In this document: in pieces, positions 44,901 through 58,400 of the stretch
Position numbering within the stretch: the first letter of the stretch is position 1
Layout: each line of letters begins with the position of its first letter
From: Enoplosus armatus
Lineage: Eukaryota; Chordata; Actinopteri; Centrarchiformes; Enoplosidae
Length of the DNA stretch: 64,000 nucleotides
Direction: 5' to 3'
NCBI RefSeq assembly: GCF_043641665.1
Contig: NW_027261190.1
Location: 1-64,000 of the forward strand
Notes under the pieces: model-generated
Told to the model about the DNA's origin: nothing
Seen by the model: only the letters and a program-made list of their open reading frames with translations
Database searches by the model: none
Program-made: the position numbers and the translations under genes

Positions 44901-47194
44901 AAGTCATGATAATAATCCATTTTACACCATTTGACAGAGAACCTTTCTTGTACCTCTGTTCTGTCTTTTCCATTACTGGCATGATGTGAAATACAACCAG
45001 ATTTCTTATTTTCATCCATTCAGATGTTATCAAGCAGCATCAAGAAAGCGGGACTCAGGAGGAAGTGATGGCATTGCCCAGAAACAGGCTGACCCCTCCT
45101 CGTCTTCTGATTTGCTACAGCAGTTATGATGGGCCCGCTCATGTCAAAGCTGTCATGCAGTTAGGGGCCTTCATACAACAACACATGGCCACTCAGGTAG
45201 TGGACATGACATGTCGTGGCTCTAATGCCTTTTCCTACAGGTGTGCTGATTCAGTGGAATCGGACAGGCAGAAACAAATTATGAATACATCCATCCATTC
45301 ATTTTCTACTGCTTATCCGGGGCCGGGCACGCGGTGGCAGCAGGCTAACCAAGGTGGTCCAGACATCCCTCTCCCTAGCAATGTTTTCTAGGGAGATCTC
45401 GAGGCGTTCCCAGGCCAGATGAGATATGTAATCCCTCCAACGTGTTCTGGGTCTAACCCGGGGTCTCCTACCAGTTGGACATGTCCAGAAATCCTCCAAA
45501 GGAAGGCGCTCAGGATTCATCCTGATCAGATGCCCGAACCACCTCAACTGGCTCCTTTCGATGCAAAGGAGCAGCGGCTCTACTCCGAGCTCCCTTCGGA
45601 TCCCTTTTGAGGTCCTCCCCCTATCTCTAAGGCTGACCCCAGCCACCTTGATGAGGAAACTCATTTCGGTCGCTTGTATACCCAATCTCATTCTTTCGGT
45701 CCTTACCCAAAGCTCATGACCATAGCTAGGGGTTGGAAGGTAGATCGAGTGGTAAATCAAAAGCTTTGCCTTCCGGCTTAGCTCCCTCTTCACCACAACA
45801 GTTCAATACAACACCTGCATTAGTGCTGACACCGCATCAATCCGCTGGTCGATCTCACGCTCTATTTTACTCTCACTTGTGAACAAGACCCCGAGATACT
45901 TGAACTCCCTGCTTGAGGCAGTAACTCAGATTGCTCAGGCAGGGAGCAATCCACCTTTTTCCAGGAGAGAACCATGTCCTCGGACTTGGAGATGCTGACT
46001 CTCATCACGACCACTTTGCACTCGGCTGCAAACCGCCCCAGTGCATGCTGTGGGTCACAATCTGATGAAGCCAACAGAGCCACATCATCTGCAGAGAGCA
46101 GAGAAGCAATTCTGAAGTCCCCAAACCAAACACTCTCCTCTCCCGGCTGTGCCTTGAGATCCTGTCCATGAATATCACAAACAGAATCTGTGACAAGGGA
46201 CACCCATCGAAAACGTATTTGACTTTTGTGCAGAATATACAGATACAGCTTGCACTATATATATATATATATACAGTATATATATATATATATATACACA
46301 TATACATATAAGGACCAGGTGGCTTGTAGCAACGGCCCCGATGACCCCATACTCCCACAGTACCCCTCACAGGACCCCCCGGGGACACGGTCATAAGCCT
46401 TCTCCAAGTCCACAAAACACATGTAGACTGGATGGGAAACCCCACCCCCCACCCCAGTAAGCCCCCAAGGGTCCACTGTCCACAAGGCTAGGACGGAAAT
46501 ACAAAAAAGGATAACTGTCATCTTACAAAGCTAATTATTATATTGACAATTTCTGTGTTTCAATCTTTTCTTTAATATGAAATAGGGGTGTGTAAAATGT
46601 GTTATTAGAACACTTTGTCGTGACAGTGTTCTCCTTTGTTCTTCCCAGGTGTGCTTGGACCTGTGGGACTCTCTGAGCGTGGCTGAGGAGGGCAGTATGG
46701 CCTGGCACTGCCGTCAGATCCGGGAGAGCGACTTTATCTTGGTGATCTGTTCTTGGGGCTTCAATCGCAGACCTAAGCCAGAGCCAGAGGGTGACAACAA
46801 AGATGAGGCAGACAGAGGGCTGGACTTTGGGTCCAACGCCTTCAGCTCTGATGTAGCCATCAGACTTGTCGGAGAGGAGGTGGGACGAGCCAAAGCCAGG
46901 GGCCAGGACATGTCCAAATACATGGCGGCCATTTTTGAGTACTCTGAGGAAACAGACATTCCCACTGAGCTGAGGCTGGTATCTCACTACACGCTGACAA
47001 GTGACTTACCGCTGCTCTTCTCCCACCTCCATGGAGTGGCTCTGCATAGGCCGGGGGGTTACCTGAAGATAAACTACATCTCAGAGGAGGGCTTTTCTAA
47101 GTCACCAGCCGGAGCAGCTCTGCAGTTAGCAATCTACGAGGCTGGGATGGCAATGAGGGCAAAAAGGTATCACTCTGTGGAGGGAGGGAACTAA
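39000..47194 (+). CDS. il17rd-like: IL-17 receptor D-like gene, copy C (exons a-j)
   Basis: Second complete set of exons: a 39000-39158, b 39680-39798, c 42188-42311, d 42591-42629, e 43365-43510, f 43627-43701, g 44194-44260, h 44688-44834, i 45024-45196, j 46649-47194. I see no coding difference from copy B; the only substitutions noticed near it are intronic. The order is ectodomain, transmembrane helix (exon h), SEFIR (exons i and j), so the encoded receptor would be a type I membrane protein if a signal-peptide exon exists. Near-identity of coding and non-coding sequence alike points to recent duplication, or an assembly artefact, rather than selection on the protein alone. Confidence 0.85.
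40658..40941 (-). mobile_element. Antisense LINE 3' UTR fragment in receptor intron b-c (unit 2)
   Basis: Same fragment as unit 1, in intron b-c of copy C. The rest of that intron (39799-40657 and 40942-41963) has no recognised feature. Confidence 0.8.
42690..43310. mobile_element. MITE-like element with 55-bp inverted repeats (unit 2)
   Basis: Same element as in unit 1, in intron d-e of receptor copy C. It differs at 42867 (G instead of A). The unit-3 copy would lie beyond the window end. Confidence 0.8.
45287..46457 (-). mobile_element. RTE/Rex3-like LINE fragment, antisense (unit 3)
   Basis: Same insertion as in units 1 and 2, in the intron between exons i and j of copy C. The TA microsatellite length equals that of unit 1. 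The reverse transcriptase is broken and 5' truncated. Confidence 0.85.
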
Positions 47195-48689
47195 ACACTA
47201 AAAAAAGCAATCCAATACGCCCTAACTTAATGGTGGTCCTCAGCCCAGTATAGGAGAATAGTTGGCTTACATAGCCAGACCTATCTCCACACTTCGGAGA
47301 AAGGTCTAGCTCAACCCATTATCATTCTGGGACAGGAGAAAAAAACGCTCTGGCTTGTTTGTATTTCTTTAAACCAATCACAATCGTCTTGGACAGCGCT
47401 AAGCCCAGGATGCAGTGACTGTGCCCTTGCAAAACGGTAACACGCAGACTGAAATAGTTGGCCAATGGCAGTCTTATCCCAACAGCCTACATCCGGTGAG
47501 TCAGACTACCTGAAGATAGACACTGATGATGGCCACAAACTTAACGGTTCCCTTAAATAATTGACCAACTAATCACCTCTGCCTCAGTTGTGCTGCAATG
47601 GCAGCAGCAGTGCACTTTGACCTCTAAAATGTGTTAACATGGTATATGTGTGTGTGTGTGTACAGGAAGGATTTGTTAAAAGAACGTCCAGTAATGTGTG
47701 TAATGGTCAAAAAAGCTATCTTAGTCTTACAAAAGACATTTTCTGTTTGTTTTCTTGCAGTGTCATGTGAAGTTATTATGAAATGAAAAACTTGTAATAC
47801 AAGCATTGTACATAAATAAACAATTAATCTCATACGCGAGTTATTGAAGTTATCGTTTGAGAATGTTTGCCTTGAAGTACATACTGAACATTGTATACAT
47901 GTATGTTTACAGTCATGCTTATAGTTTATGTATACATGTGCATATCTCATATATTCAAGAATGGATTAATAGGTCCCATCATTTGTAATGTTATGCTGAT
48001 GTAAGGTGACGTGGATAAATGTGAGTTGTCTTGCATTTTGTGTTGTATTTTTGTGAAATTTAGATTTTCTTTTAGGCATCTAATCATCTAATAAAATAAG
48101 ATTAAAACAAGTTTTCTTTGGCTCATCAAATATGTCATATATGGCTTATTCATGACATTTGTGTATGACTGAATGGGAGGTATTGTCGATGCTGTAGGTT
48201 GCCAGGCTGCAGAAAAACCTCTATCTGTCTAGAATAATTTTGGTAATCAACCATGTCTGAATACAGTTGATTAGATGCCATTTTAGTTTTTAAGTGAAGG
48301 ATTGGTTTGTTAATTATGAACCTTTCGCGTGTATATATAATTAACAATTCAAATTGTAATTACAGTTTAGTGACTTGAGCAACAAGGTCTGGCAACCCGG
48401 TTGGAGGAGGCATCGTTGTGAGCCATAGACTGTTTAAAGCATATTGGGTTAAGTTAAAGGGATCTGATGAGGAACAACCTGCAACAAATGTGCTGTGTGG
48501 TTGTTGGGAATATTCACAACAACGTAAAGGACTTGGTTGGAATATTGATACAGTAGCAGTCGAATATGGTTTAAATGGGTTAGATTATGGGCTAAATATT
48601 GTGTGGGGTAATTTTCATCCCAATGTGGACTTGCCACTTGTGGAGCAGAAAAGAGAATGGACTGAAAGGAATGTGGATAACATTGGATA
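47195..48689 (+). other. 3' UTR and flank of receptor copy C
   Basis: Same content as the unit-1 flank, with AATAAA at 48090-48095 as the likely polyadenylation signal. A repeat-like stretch lies at 47247-47517. Confidence 0.5.
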
Positions 48690-48911
48690 TCAGAATCAGA
48701 TTCAGAATCAGAAATACTTTATTGATCCCCAGGGGGAAATTGTACAGTACCGGTGCTCCCATTCAAGAGTAGAAAGCAGCATAAATTAGAAATGAAAGTA
48801 TGTAAAAAATATAAAAATGAGAAATAGAAAATAAAAATATACACATTTACAATATTTTCAAATATGAAAAATAAAAGTAAAAAATATATACAATAGCAAT
48901 GTATATGTATG

Positions 48912-48958
<47 letters not shown>

Positions 48959-48961
48959 GTA

Positions 48962-50598
48962 CAGTGCATCCGGAAAGTATTCACGGCGCTTCACTTTTTC
49001 CACATTTTGTTATGTTACACCCTTATTCCAAAATGGATTAAATTAATTTTTTTCCTCAAAATTCTACACACAACACCCCATAATGACAATGTGAAAAAAG
49101 TTTTTTTGAAATTTTTGCAAATTTATTAAAAATAAAAAACTAAGAAATCACATGTACATAAGTATTCACAGCCTTTGCCATGAAGCTCAAAATTGAGCTC
49201 AGGTGCATCCTGTTTCCACTGATCATCCTTGAGATGTTTCTGCAGCTTAATTGGAGTCCACCTGTGGTAAATTCAGTTGATTGGACATGATTTGGAAAGG
49301 CACACACCTGTCTATATAAGGTCCCACAGTTGACAGTGCATGTCAGAGCACAAACCAAGCATGAAGTCAAAGGAATTGTCTGTAGACCTCCGAGACAGGA
49401 TTGTCTCGAGGCACAAATCTGGGGAAGGTTACAGAAAAATTTCTGCTGCTTTGAAGGTCCCAATGAGCACAGTGGCCTCCATCATCCGTAAGTGGAAGAA
49501 GTTCGGAACCACCAGGACTCTTCCTAGAGCTGGCCGGCCATCTAAACTGAGTAATCGGGGGAGAAGGGCCTTAGTCAGGGAGGTGACCAAGAACCTGATG
49601 GTCACTCTGTCAGAGCTCCAGAGTTCCTCTGTGGAGAGAGGAGAACCTTCCAGAAGGACAACCATCTCTGCAGCAATCCACCAATCAGGCCTGTATGGTA
49701 GAGTGGCCAGACGGAAGCCACTCCTTAGTAAAAGGCACATAGCAGCCCACCTGGAGTTTGCCAAAAGGCACCTGAAGGACTCTCAGACCATGAGAAACAA
49801 AATTCTCTGGTCTGATGAGACAAAGATTGAACTCTTTGGTGTGAATGCCAGGCGTCACGTTTGGAGGAAACCAGGCACCGCTCATCACCAGGCCAATACC
49901 ATCCCTACAGTGAAGCATGGTGGTGGCAGCATCATGCTGTGGGGATGTTTTTCAGCGGCAGGAACTGGGAGACTAGTCAGGATAGAGGGAAAGATGAATG
50001 CAGCAAAGTACAGAGACATCCTGGATGAAAACCTGCTCCAGAGCGCTCTTGACCTCAGACTGGGGCGACGGTTTATCTTTCAGCAGGACAACGACCCTAA
50101 GCACACAGCCAAGATATCAAAGGAGTGGCTTCAGGACAACTCTGTGAATGTCCTTGAGTGGCCCAGCCAGAGCCCAGACTTGAATCCGATTGAACATCTC
50201 TGGAGAGATCTGAAAATGGCTGTGCACCGACGCTTCCCATCCAACCTGATGGAGCTTGAGAGGTGCTGCAAAGAGGAATGGGTGAAACTGCCCAAAGATA
50301 GGTGTGCCAAGCTTGTGGCATCATATTCAAAAAGACTTGAGGCTGTAATTGCTGCCAAAGGTGCATCAACAAAGTATTGAGCAAAGGCTGTGAATACTTA
50401 TGTACATGTGATTTCTCAGGTTTTTTATTTTTAATAAATTTGCAAAAATCTCAAATAAACTTTTTTCACGTTGTCATTATGGGGTGTTGTGTGTAGAATT
50501 TTGAGGAAAAAAATGAATTTAATCCATTTTGGTATAAGGCTGCAACATAACAAAATGTGGAAAAAGTGAAGCGCTGTGAATACTTTCCGGATGCACTG
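48962..50598 (+). mobile_element. Complete Tc1/mariner transposon (unit 3)
   Basis: Same insertion as unit 1, with flanking TA dinucleotides (48960-48961 and 50599-50600), two inverted repeats and an intact transposase. No difference from the unit-1 copy was seen. Confidence 0.95.
49340..50380 (+). CDS. Tc1/mariner transposase, intact (unit 3)
   Basis: 346 codons, same protein as the unit-1 copy: helix-turn-helix DNA-binding half and DD34E catalytic core (Asp159, Asp250, Glu285). It lacks the frameshift found in unit 2. Confidence 0.95.
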   Translation: MSEHKPSMKSKELSVDLRDRIVSRHKSGEGYRKISAALKVPMSTVASIIRKWKKFGTTRTLPRAGRPSKLSNRGRRALVREVTKNLMVTLSELQSSSVERGEPSRRTTISAAIHQSGLYGRVARRKPLLSKRHIAAHLEFAKRHLKDSQTMRNKILWSDETKIELFGVNARRHVWRKPGTAHHQANTIPTVKHGGGSIMLWGCFSAAGTGRLVRIEGKMNAAKYRDILDENLLQSALDLRLGRRFIFQQDNDPKHTAKISKEWLQDNSVNVLEWPSQSPDLNPIEHLWRDLKMAVHRRFPSNLMELERCCKEEWVKLPKDRCAKLVASYSKRLEAVIAAKGASTKY

Positions 50599-50797
50599 TA
50601 TGTATTGCACTATTGTGTTTGACCATATATGTATTGCACTGACATTTAAGAATAAGTAATAGTGAGGTAGTATATGTAGAAGCAGGTCCAGATTTCCAGT
50701 CTGTTTCTTCTGAGTGTCTGACACTCTGAGGGAGGAGTTGAACAGTTTGATGGCCACAGGCAGGAATGATTTCCTGTGGCGCTCAGTTGTATATTTG

Positions 50798-52394
50798 GAC
50801 TCTGGATCACTGTTACACCACAGTCATTAACGCTTTTCACGCCGTCACCCGCGCTGCATTGGGACACTCTGACCATGACATAGTCCACCTGATTCCTGCA
50901 TACAGGCAGAAATTAAAACTTTCTAAGTCTGTTGCGAGAACTTCGAAGAAGTGGACCAGTGAAGCTGCAGAGGACCTGAAGGCGTGTTTGGACTGTACTG
51001 ACTGGGATGTTTTCAGGACTGCTACCAACAGTCTGGATGAGTACACAGAGGTTGTGACTTCATATATCAGCTTCTGTGAGGACTGCTGCGTACCAACTCG
51101 GACCAGGGTGAGTTATAACAACGACAAACCCTGGTTCACAGAAAGACTGCGACAGCTGAGGTTGGAAAAGGAAGAGGCGTTTAAGAGTGGCAACAGAGCA
51201 GAGTTTAAGGAAGCCAAGTACAAGTTTAGCAAGGCGGTGAGGGAAGCTAAACGACTGTACTCAGAGAGACTACAAGACCAGTTCTCCTCCAACGACTCTG
51301 CTTCTGTGTGGAGGGGGCTCAGACAGATCACCAACTACAAGCCAAGAGCCTCTTCAACACCTCACTGGAGACATGCCACGTGCCAGCCTGCTTCAAGGCC
51401 TCCACCATCATCTCCGTCCCCAAAAAACCAGGGCCCACAGGATTAAATGACTACACACCCGTCGCCCTGACCTCTGTGGTCATGAAATCATTTGAACGCC
51501 TGGTTTTGTCCCACCTCAAATCCATCACCGACCCTCTGCTGGACCCCCTGCAGTTCGCCTACAGAGCCAACAGGTCTGTAGACGACGCCGTCAACTTGGC
51601 CCTACACTTCATCCTCCAGCACCTGGACTCCGCAGGATCCTATGCCAGGATCCTGTTCGTGGACTTCAGCTCTGCCTTCAACACGATCGTCCCGGCTCTT
51701 CTTCAGGACAAGCTCTCCCAGCTGAACGTGCCTGACCCCACCTGCAGGTGGATCACAGATTTCCTGTCTGACAGGAAGCAGCACGTGAAGCTGGGGAAAC
51801 ACGTCTCAGACTCGCGGACGATCAGCATCGGCTCCCCTCAAGGCTGTGTTCTTTCTCCTCTACTCTTCTCCCTGTACACCAACAGCTGCACCTCCAGTCA
51901 CCAGTCCGTCAAGCTCCGTCAAGCTCCTGAGGGAGCTGAACATCATCTCTTCAGGACCTGTACTCCTCCAGGACCCTGAGGAGAGCAGGGAAGATCGCTG
52001 CTGACCCCTCCCACCCTGGACACCATCTGTTCGACCCCCTCCCCTCTGGCAGGAGGCTGCGGTCCATCAAGACCAAAACCTCCCACCACAAAAACAGTTT
52101 CTTCCCCTCTGCAGTCAACCTGACGAACTTACATTGACCCCCCCCCGAACACAAACACAAGTTATACGTTATATTAACGTACATCACCCCTGTCCCCCCT
52201 GCGTTACATTAACGCACCCACCCCCTACTGGACACTTTATTTTGGTCACTACACTGTTTGTTATTTATCTTATCTTATTTTTATTTTACCTTTTATATTC
52301 TACATATTTGTTGTCAAAACAATAGCACCTTCAGACCACGGCAAATTCCTTGTAATGTATGTTACTTAGTAATAAACAGTTTCTGATTCTGATA
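50798..52394 (+). mobile_element. Sense LINE fragment, CR1/L2/Rex1-like (unit 3)
   Basis: Same insertion and deletions as the unit-1 copy. The two broken reverse-transcriptase frames are at about 50766-51446 and 51308-51979, and the homopolymer has nine C. Confidence 0.85.
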
Positions 52395-52915
52395 TGCATC
52401 TTGTCACGACTGAGCAAGGCAAAAAATGAACCCACACACACGACTCAAACAAAGTACAAATATATAATAAAGAGTATTTATTTATAACAAAATATGAAGC
52501 TTGACAAAGCAAGAGATATCTACAAAGTTAACAACAGAAAATCACTCCCAAAAAGTGGAGGAACAAAACTAGGAAAAACAAGACAGTAAAGTGAACAAAT
52601 TAACAAGAACACTGAAACAACTCACACAGGGACTAACAGGAAATCTTGACATGGAATTACCGCTGGTTATCATGGCACTGAGGACAAGACAAACTGCCAC
52701 AAGACAAAGGGAGACGCAGACTATTTAAACATGAGGTGAGTGAACACAGGTGGAAACAATCAGGGGGACTGACAATCACAAAGGCGGGAAACACGAGGGC
52801 AGGAAGTAAAATGTTCTGAAACGAGAGGGCACACAATACTACAAAATAAAACAGGAAATGACAAGACAACATGACTAAATGAGACAAAAACGGTAACTTA
52901 ACGTAAATGACGAGA
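52395..52915. repeat. Unclassified interspersed repeat (unit 3)
   Basis: Copy of the unit-1 repeat at 8798-9318, with no difference noticed. Confidence 0.4.
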
Positions 52916-52916
52916 C

Positions 52917-53432
52917 ATGACACATCCTGCCAAAAGTGTTTTAACAGAATGCTGGGAACATAATGAGACAAAAGTTTTGGGTGGATTGGTGATGCAAAGG
53001 CCATCAATTACAGTACAGCCCCACAGTTTCAATTTCTTCCATTCTTCCCTGGTTGTTCTCCTTGCCAAGTATAGACCTCAATATACAGCAGCAATTGAAG
53101 GACAAGTCAAAGCAACTTTCAGTATGCCGCAAAGTTTGATCAGCATTTTTCAGACTCTGTGTTCATATTCACAGATGGCTCCAAAGATCCTGTTACAGGG
53201 TGTGCAGGTGCAGCAGCTTATATCCGAGTGACTGAATCATATATTAGGAAAAGAGTGTCAGACCACTTGTCAGTATACCTCAGAGCTATTGGCAATATTA
53301 TTGGCCTTGCAGTGGATAGAAGAGAAGGAAATAAATAACACTGTTATTGCATCTGACAGCTTTGCAGCACTAACAAGCATGAGATCTGGCAGATCATCAT
53401 TTAGGACAGATATTCTTAATGAAATATTTCTT
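52917..53432 (+). pseudogene. LINE RNase H domain remnant (unit 3)
   Basis: Same remnant, frameshift and truncation as in unit 1. Confidence 0.75.
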
Positions 53433-53718
53433 TTCAATTCAATTCAATTCAATTTTATTTATATAGCGCCAAATCACAACAAAAGTCATCTCATGACACT
53501 TTACAAATAGAGCAGGTCTAGACCGACTCTTTATAATGTTATTACAGGAAGACTTCCGGATGTGCTTTGCCGTGTGAAGACGTGTGTGCGGAGGCTCCGT
53601 GTAAAAGTAGTCAAAAATATTAATATCGCCATATTTGTATCATTTTGGGGGGGCTGGACGAATAAGATTCTGTTTTGGGAGTGAACGAGTGCGTTCTCAG
53701 TGCAGTTTACGACCGAAA

Positions 53719-54699
53719 ATGACCTCCAGATCGACTCGAACGGGCGGAGAAAAGCCGCCGGTGGTTAGCAACTTGACCTCCTCGGCTAGCAAGGGTGATA
53801 TTAGCCTAACACGTGCCGACGACATGCCTCAGTGGGCTAAGGATATGATGTCCGAGATTAAAAACGGCAACGTTGAGAATACGAAATACAGGGAGGAGAC
53901 AAAGACCGAGATCGTGAGGTGCAAAGAAGAAGTAGAGAAAGGAAGGAAAGAGACGAAGGCCGAGATGGAAAAATGGGCTAGGAGCGTGGAAGAGAATGCT
54001 AAAGCTCAGTTTGAGTTGCTACGTGGGGAGGTGAGGCTGATTAGCGATCATACTAGCAGTTTGGCTAATAGGATGGACGAACGGAAAAAAGAGGTGGATG
54101 AAATATTGAATGGTCAGTCTGACAGCATAACCAACATTGAGACAAAACTGAAAGAAATGGAGAAGGAGGTACTGAAGCTGAGGGGACGGAGTGAAGACCT
54201 CGAGGCACGATCACGACGCAACAACATACGTGTCGTGGGGGTAAGAGAAGGGGCCGAGACGGGCAAAAAGCCGTCAGACTTTATGGCGGGCTTGCTGAAA
54301 GACAAGTTGGGACTAGCAGTAACACCGACGCTTGATCGAGCACACCGGACACTCGGCGCGAGACGAGACGGGAACGGAGTTCCGCCGAGAGCGTTCGTCG
54401 TGAGATGTCACTACTTTACAGAGAAAGAGGAGATAATGAAGAAGGCGAGAGAAATGGAGAGAACACCGGAGGGTCGGAGCGGACAGATTCACATCTTCCC
54501 GGACTACACCCAGGAGGTAAACAGTAAGAGAGCAGCCTTCAAAGAAGCAAGAAGCCTCCTGCGGGCCTGCACGGGGATCAGATATGGGCTGCGTTACCCG
54601 GCAACCCTGGTGATTACGCCAGAAGGAGGGCAAACGAAAATCTTCGAGAGCCCAAAAGACGCCGTGGATTACATCAAGAAGAAACTGAACCCTGGGTGA
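53719..54699 (+). CDS. L1 ORF1p RNA-binding chaperone (unit 3)
   Basis: 326 residues, same sequence and domains as the unit-1 ORF1p. Confidence 0.9.
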   Translation: MTSRSTRTGGEKPPVVSNLTSSASKGDISLTRADDMPQWAKDMMSEIKNGNVENTKYREETKTEIVRCKEEVEKGRKETKAEMEKWARSVEENAKAQFELLRGEVRLISDHTSSLANRMDERKKEVDEILNGQSDSITNIETKLKEMEKEVLKLRGRSEDLEARSRRNNIRVVGVREGAETGKKPSDFMAGLLKDKLGLAVTPTLDRAHRTLGARRDGNGVPPRAFVVRCHYFTEKEEIMKKAREMERTPEGRSGQIHIFPDYTQEVNSKRAAFKEARSLLRACTGIRYGLRYPATLVITPEGGQTKIFESPKDAVDYIKKKLNPG

Positions 54700-55437
54700 A
54701 GCATATAGACTGGTTTCAGCTTGGCTAAGTAGAAATGTACACATGCTTACACTGTTGAAATGGGATGACTACTGCAAGCAGGATTTTGTTGACTAGATTT
54801 GACAATATTGACAAAGAAATATTTGTTTCAGTGTGTATTTAAGTGGGGATATGCACATGCACTCACATATATTGCTGGGTGTATGTATATATATTTTTTT
54901 TTTTTCTTTGTATATAGATATATAATTCTCATCCCATCCTAGGAGCTACGGTTGCCCTGTCATATTATTGTTTTGTCTTATTCAAGGTTTAAGAATTGAT
55001 TTTTCCCCCTTGGCTATTGTTGCCTACTGCCTATGGTATTGCCTTTTATTTCTATTTTTAATATTTTACATTATTTAGGATCTTGCTCTTGAGAGCTCCC
55101 TCTGTTTGTTTTTCCCATGAGGTGATTAAGTCAAAGGGGTGATGTTATACTTTTAAGGTTAGGGGGTGATATACACGGAGCCGCACACGGTAGGCTTGGT
55201 GTGTAGGAGGATGATGGACCGGTTGGCCACGAGAGAGCTCGTTAAAGAGCACTGTGTTAGCGTTCATATATGTAATGTGTTATGTGTTAGCTGTGTCTGT
55301 GTGTGTGACACCCCCCCCTCCCTCCCCAGACCCTCTCCTTTTAACCTTTTTGTTTTTGCTGCCAAATCTTCAAGGTGTGATCCGGAAAGTGGGTATCATA
55401 GGGGTGCAATGGTGATTCCGGGCTGCGGACTCCTGAC

Positions 55438-58400
55438 ATGGCACCAAACATGGATGCGAGCAGAATGGACACAAAATTGATGAGCTGGAACGTAAGGGCG
55501 ATCAATAAGCCGGCTAAACGGAGTAAGATATTTTCGCATTTGAGAGACCAGGGAGCGGAGATAGTTTACTTACAGGAGACGCATTTGTTGAACAAGGACC
55601 ACCTCAAGCTTTGTAGGGGGGGATTCAATCAGATTTATCACTCAAATTTCAATAGTAAGAGTCGAGGAGTGGCCATCCTTATACACAGGAATGTACAATT
55701 CGTAGAAACAACTACTATAAAAGATAAACATGGTCGATATGTTATTGTGGTTGGAAAATTATTCAATATGCCAGTGGTGTTGGCAAACATATACGCACCC
55801 AATTGGGATAATGTTCAATTTTTTAAGGACTTATTCTCATTACTGCCTAATTTGGACGCTCATAATCTGATTCTAGGGGGAGACCTAAACTGTGTCCTAG
55901 ACTCAACCTTGGACCGCTCTAGCCCAACATCCAATGTATTAAGTAAATCAGCACAATGCATTAACTCTTTTTGTAAAGCATATGGTGTGTTTGATCCATG
56001 GAGATTCATAAACCCAACCTCCAGACAGTACTCCTTTTACTCCCCACCACATCAAACATATACTAGAATTGACTATTTCTTATTAGATAATAAACTGACT
56101 TCTATAGTAACAGATGTAGAATACACTGGTATAGTAATATCTGATCACAGCCCGGTCATGTTGAAACTTCACTTTCCTGAGAATACGCCACCTCAGAGAA
56201 TGTGGCGCCTTAATAGCAGGCTATTGGCAGATGATGATTTTACAAAATTCATAAACTCGCAAATAGTCTTTTTCTTAGAACTTAATGATACCCCTGATAT
56301 AAGTAATGGCACTCTGTGGGAATCCTTAAAAGCTTATTTACGAGGACAAATAATTTCATACAGTGCTGGTGAAAGGAAGAGAAAGATGAAACGTACCACG
56401 GAATTAATAAAAGCAATAAAAGAAGTTGACCTGGCAAATTCTATGACTCCCTCTGAGGAGCTACATAGAAAGCGGATTTTGCTCCAAACTGAATATGATG
56501 TCTTGATAAGTCAATGTGAGGAGGATCTATATCTTAGGTCAAGACAGGATCTCTATGAGCATGGTGAGCGTGCGGGTAAGCTCCTGAGCTACCAGTTGAA
56601 GCAATCAGCAGCTGCTGGCAGGATAGTACAGATAGGAGATAACCTGGGAAACAAAATTATAGATCAGAAGGGTATTAACGACCAATTTAAATCTTTTTAT
56701 AAGGATCTGTATACTTCAGAAACAGATGACAAGGAACGAATGAAAAATTTTTTTGAAAATCTGGAAATACCATCCCTAGATGACGCAGATAGGGATAGAT
56801 TAGAGGGACCCATGACGGCTAGGGAGATAGAGAATGCGATTCGGAATATGAAGACAGGCAAAGCGCCGGGCCCTGATGGGTTCCCAAGTGAGTTTTATAA
56901 AACATTCGCTTCTAAACTGATACCCCTGCTTTGTGGAGTATATAGGGAGGTCCTTGATAAAAAAGCTTTGCCTCAAACAATGTCACAGGCTTTGATCTCT
57001 GTACTCCTTAAGAAAAATAAAGACCCACTTAAATGTGAATCATACCGCCCAGTGAGTCTACTTGGCTGTGATTATAAGATATTGGCCAAAATATTGGCGG
57101 CTAGGATTGAGCTTGTTATAAGTAAAATAATTCATCCTGACCAGACAGGGTTTGTTGCTGGTAGACAACTTTCCAGTAATCTCCGTCGCTTGTTTAATGT
57201 GATATACACTGCTGAAGATAACATTGAGCCTGAGATTGTGATCTCCCTGGATGCCCACAAAGCCTTTGATAGAATAGAGTATTTCTATCTGTTCACGGCC
57301 CTCGAGAGATTCGGATTCGGTCCTAAATTTCGCTCGTGGATTGAGATAATTTATGCGAACCCCCAGGCTATGGTAAGAACAAACAATATAATATCTGAAC
57401 CTTTTCCTCTGTTTCGGGGGACAAGGCAGGGTTGCCCCTTGTCGCCCATGCTCTTTGATGTGGCAATTGAGCCCCTCGCAATAATGCTGAGGCATGCTGC
57501 TGAGCTCGGGGGAATACACAGGGGCACGCAAATTCATAAGTTGTCTTTATACGCTGATGACCTCCTCCTCTTCCTGTCGAATCCTGTCACGAACATCCCG
57601 GTAGCTCTTGGTATTATCGAAGACTATGGGAGGGTGTCGGGTTATAAAATTAACCTGGGAAAAAGTGTCCTTTTCCCAATTAATAAACAGGCGAGGAAAC
57701 TTTCATTCCAGGCCTATCCCTTTACAACAAATAAGGATAAGTTTACCTATTTAGGTATCAATGTAACAAGGAGGTATAAAGATTTATTTAATCATAATTT
57801 TAAAGTAACATTGGATACGGCAAAATTAGATATGGAAAGGTGGTCATCCCTCCCCCTATCATTAGCAGGGAAGATAAATTCTGTTAAAATGAACATAATG
57901 CCACGGTTCCTCTATTTATTCCAGACGGTACCAATTTTCATACCGAAGTCATTTTTTAAAGAACTGAATAAATGTACATCCACCTTTATCTGGGAAAAAA
58001 AAGTCCCCCGGATAAGAAGGGAGTTCCTTGAGAGACAGAGGGAAGAGGGAGGCCTGGCCCTACCAAATTATATGCACTATTATTGGGCTGCTAATATACA
58101 TAAGGTGTTGTTTTGGGTCTCAAAGTTGGATGACGATGAAACTCCAGTGTGGGTACATATGGAAAGATATGCATCTAGCCCGGTGTCCCTATGCTCCCTG
58201 GTCTGCGCTCCTCTGCCCTTAAGCAAACACCTTTACACAAACAACCCTGTTGTATGTGACTCTATCAAAATCTGGGTCCAATTCAGAACACATTTTAAAA
58301 ATAGAAACGCCCTCCTGTCTGCTCCCGTCTATGGCAATCACTTATTCTCCCCGGCCCTTGGGGGAACAGCATTTAGGGAATGGTATAGAGCTGGGGTGGA

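Larger units (their letters stand above)
48690..50797 (-). mobile_element. Antisense LINE 3' end split by Tc1 (unit 3)
   Basis: Same arrangement as unit 1, with pieces 48690-48959 and 50601-50797 around the Tc1 copy. I saw no difference from unit 1. Confidence 0.7.
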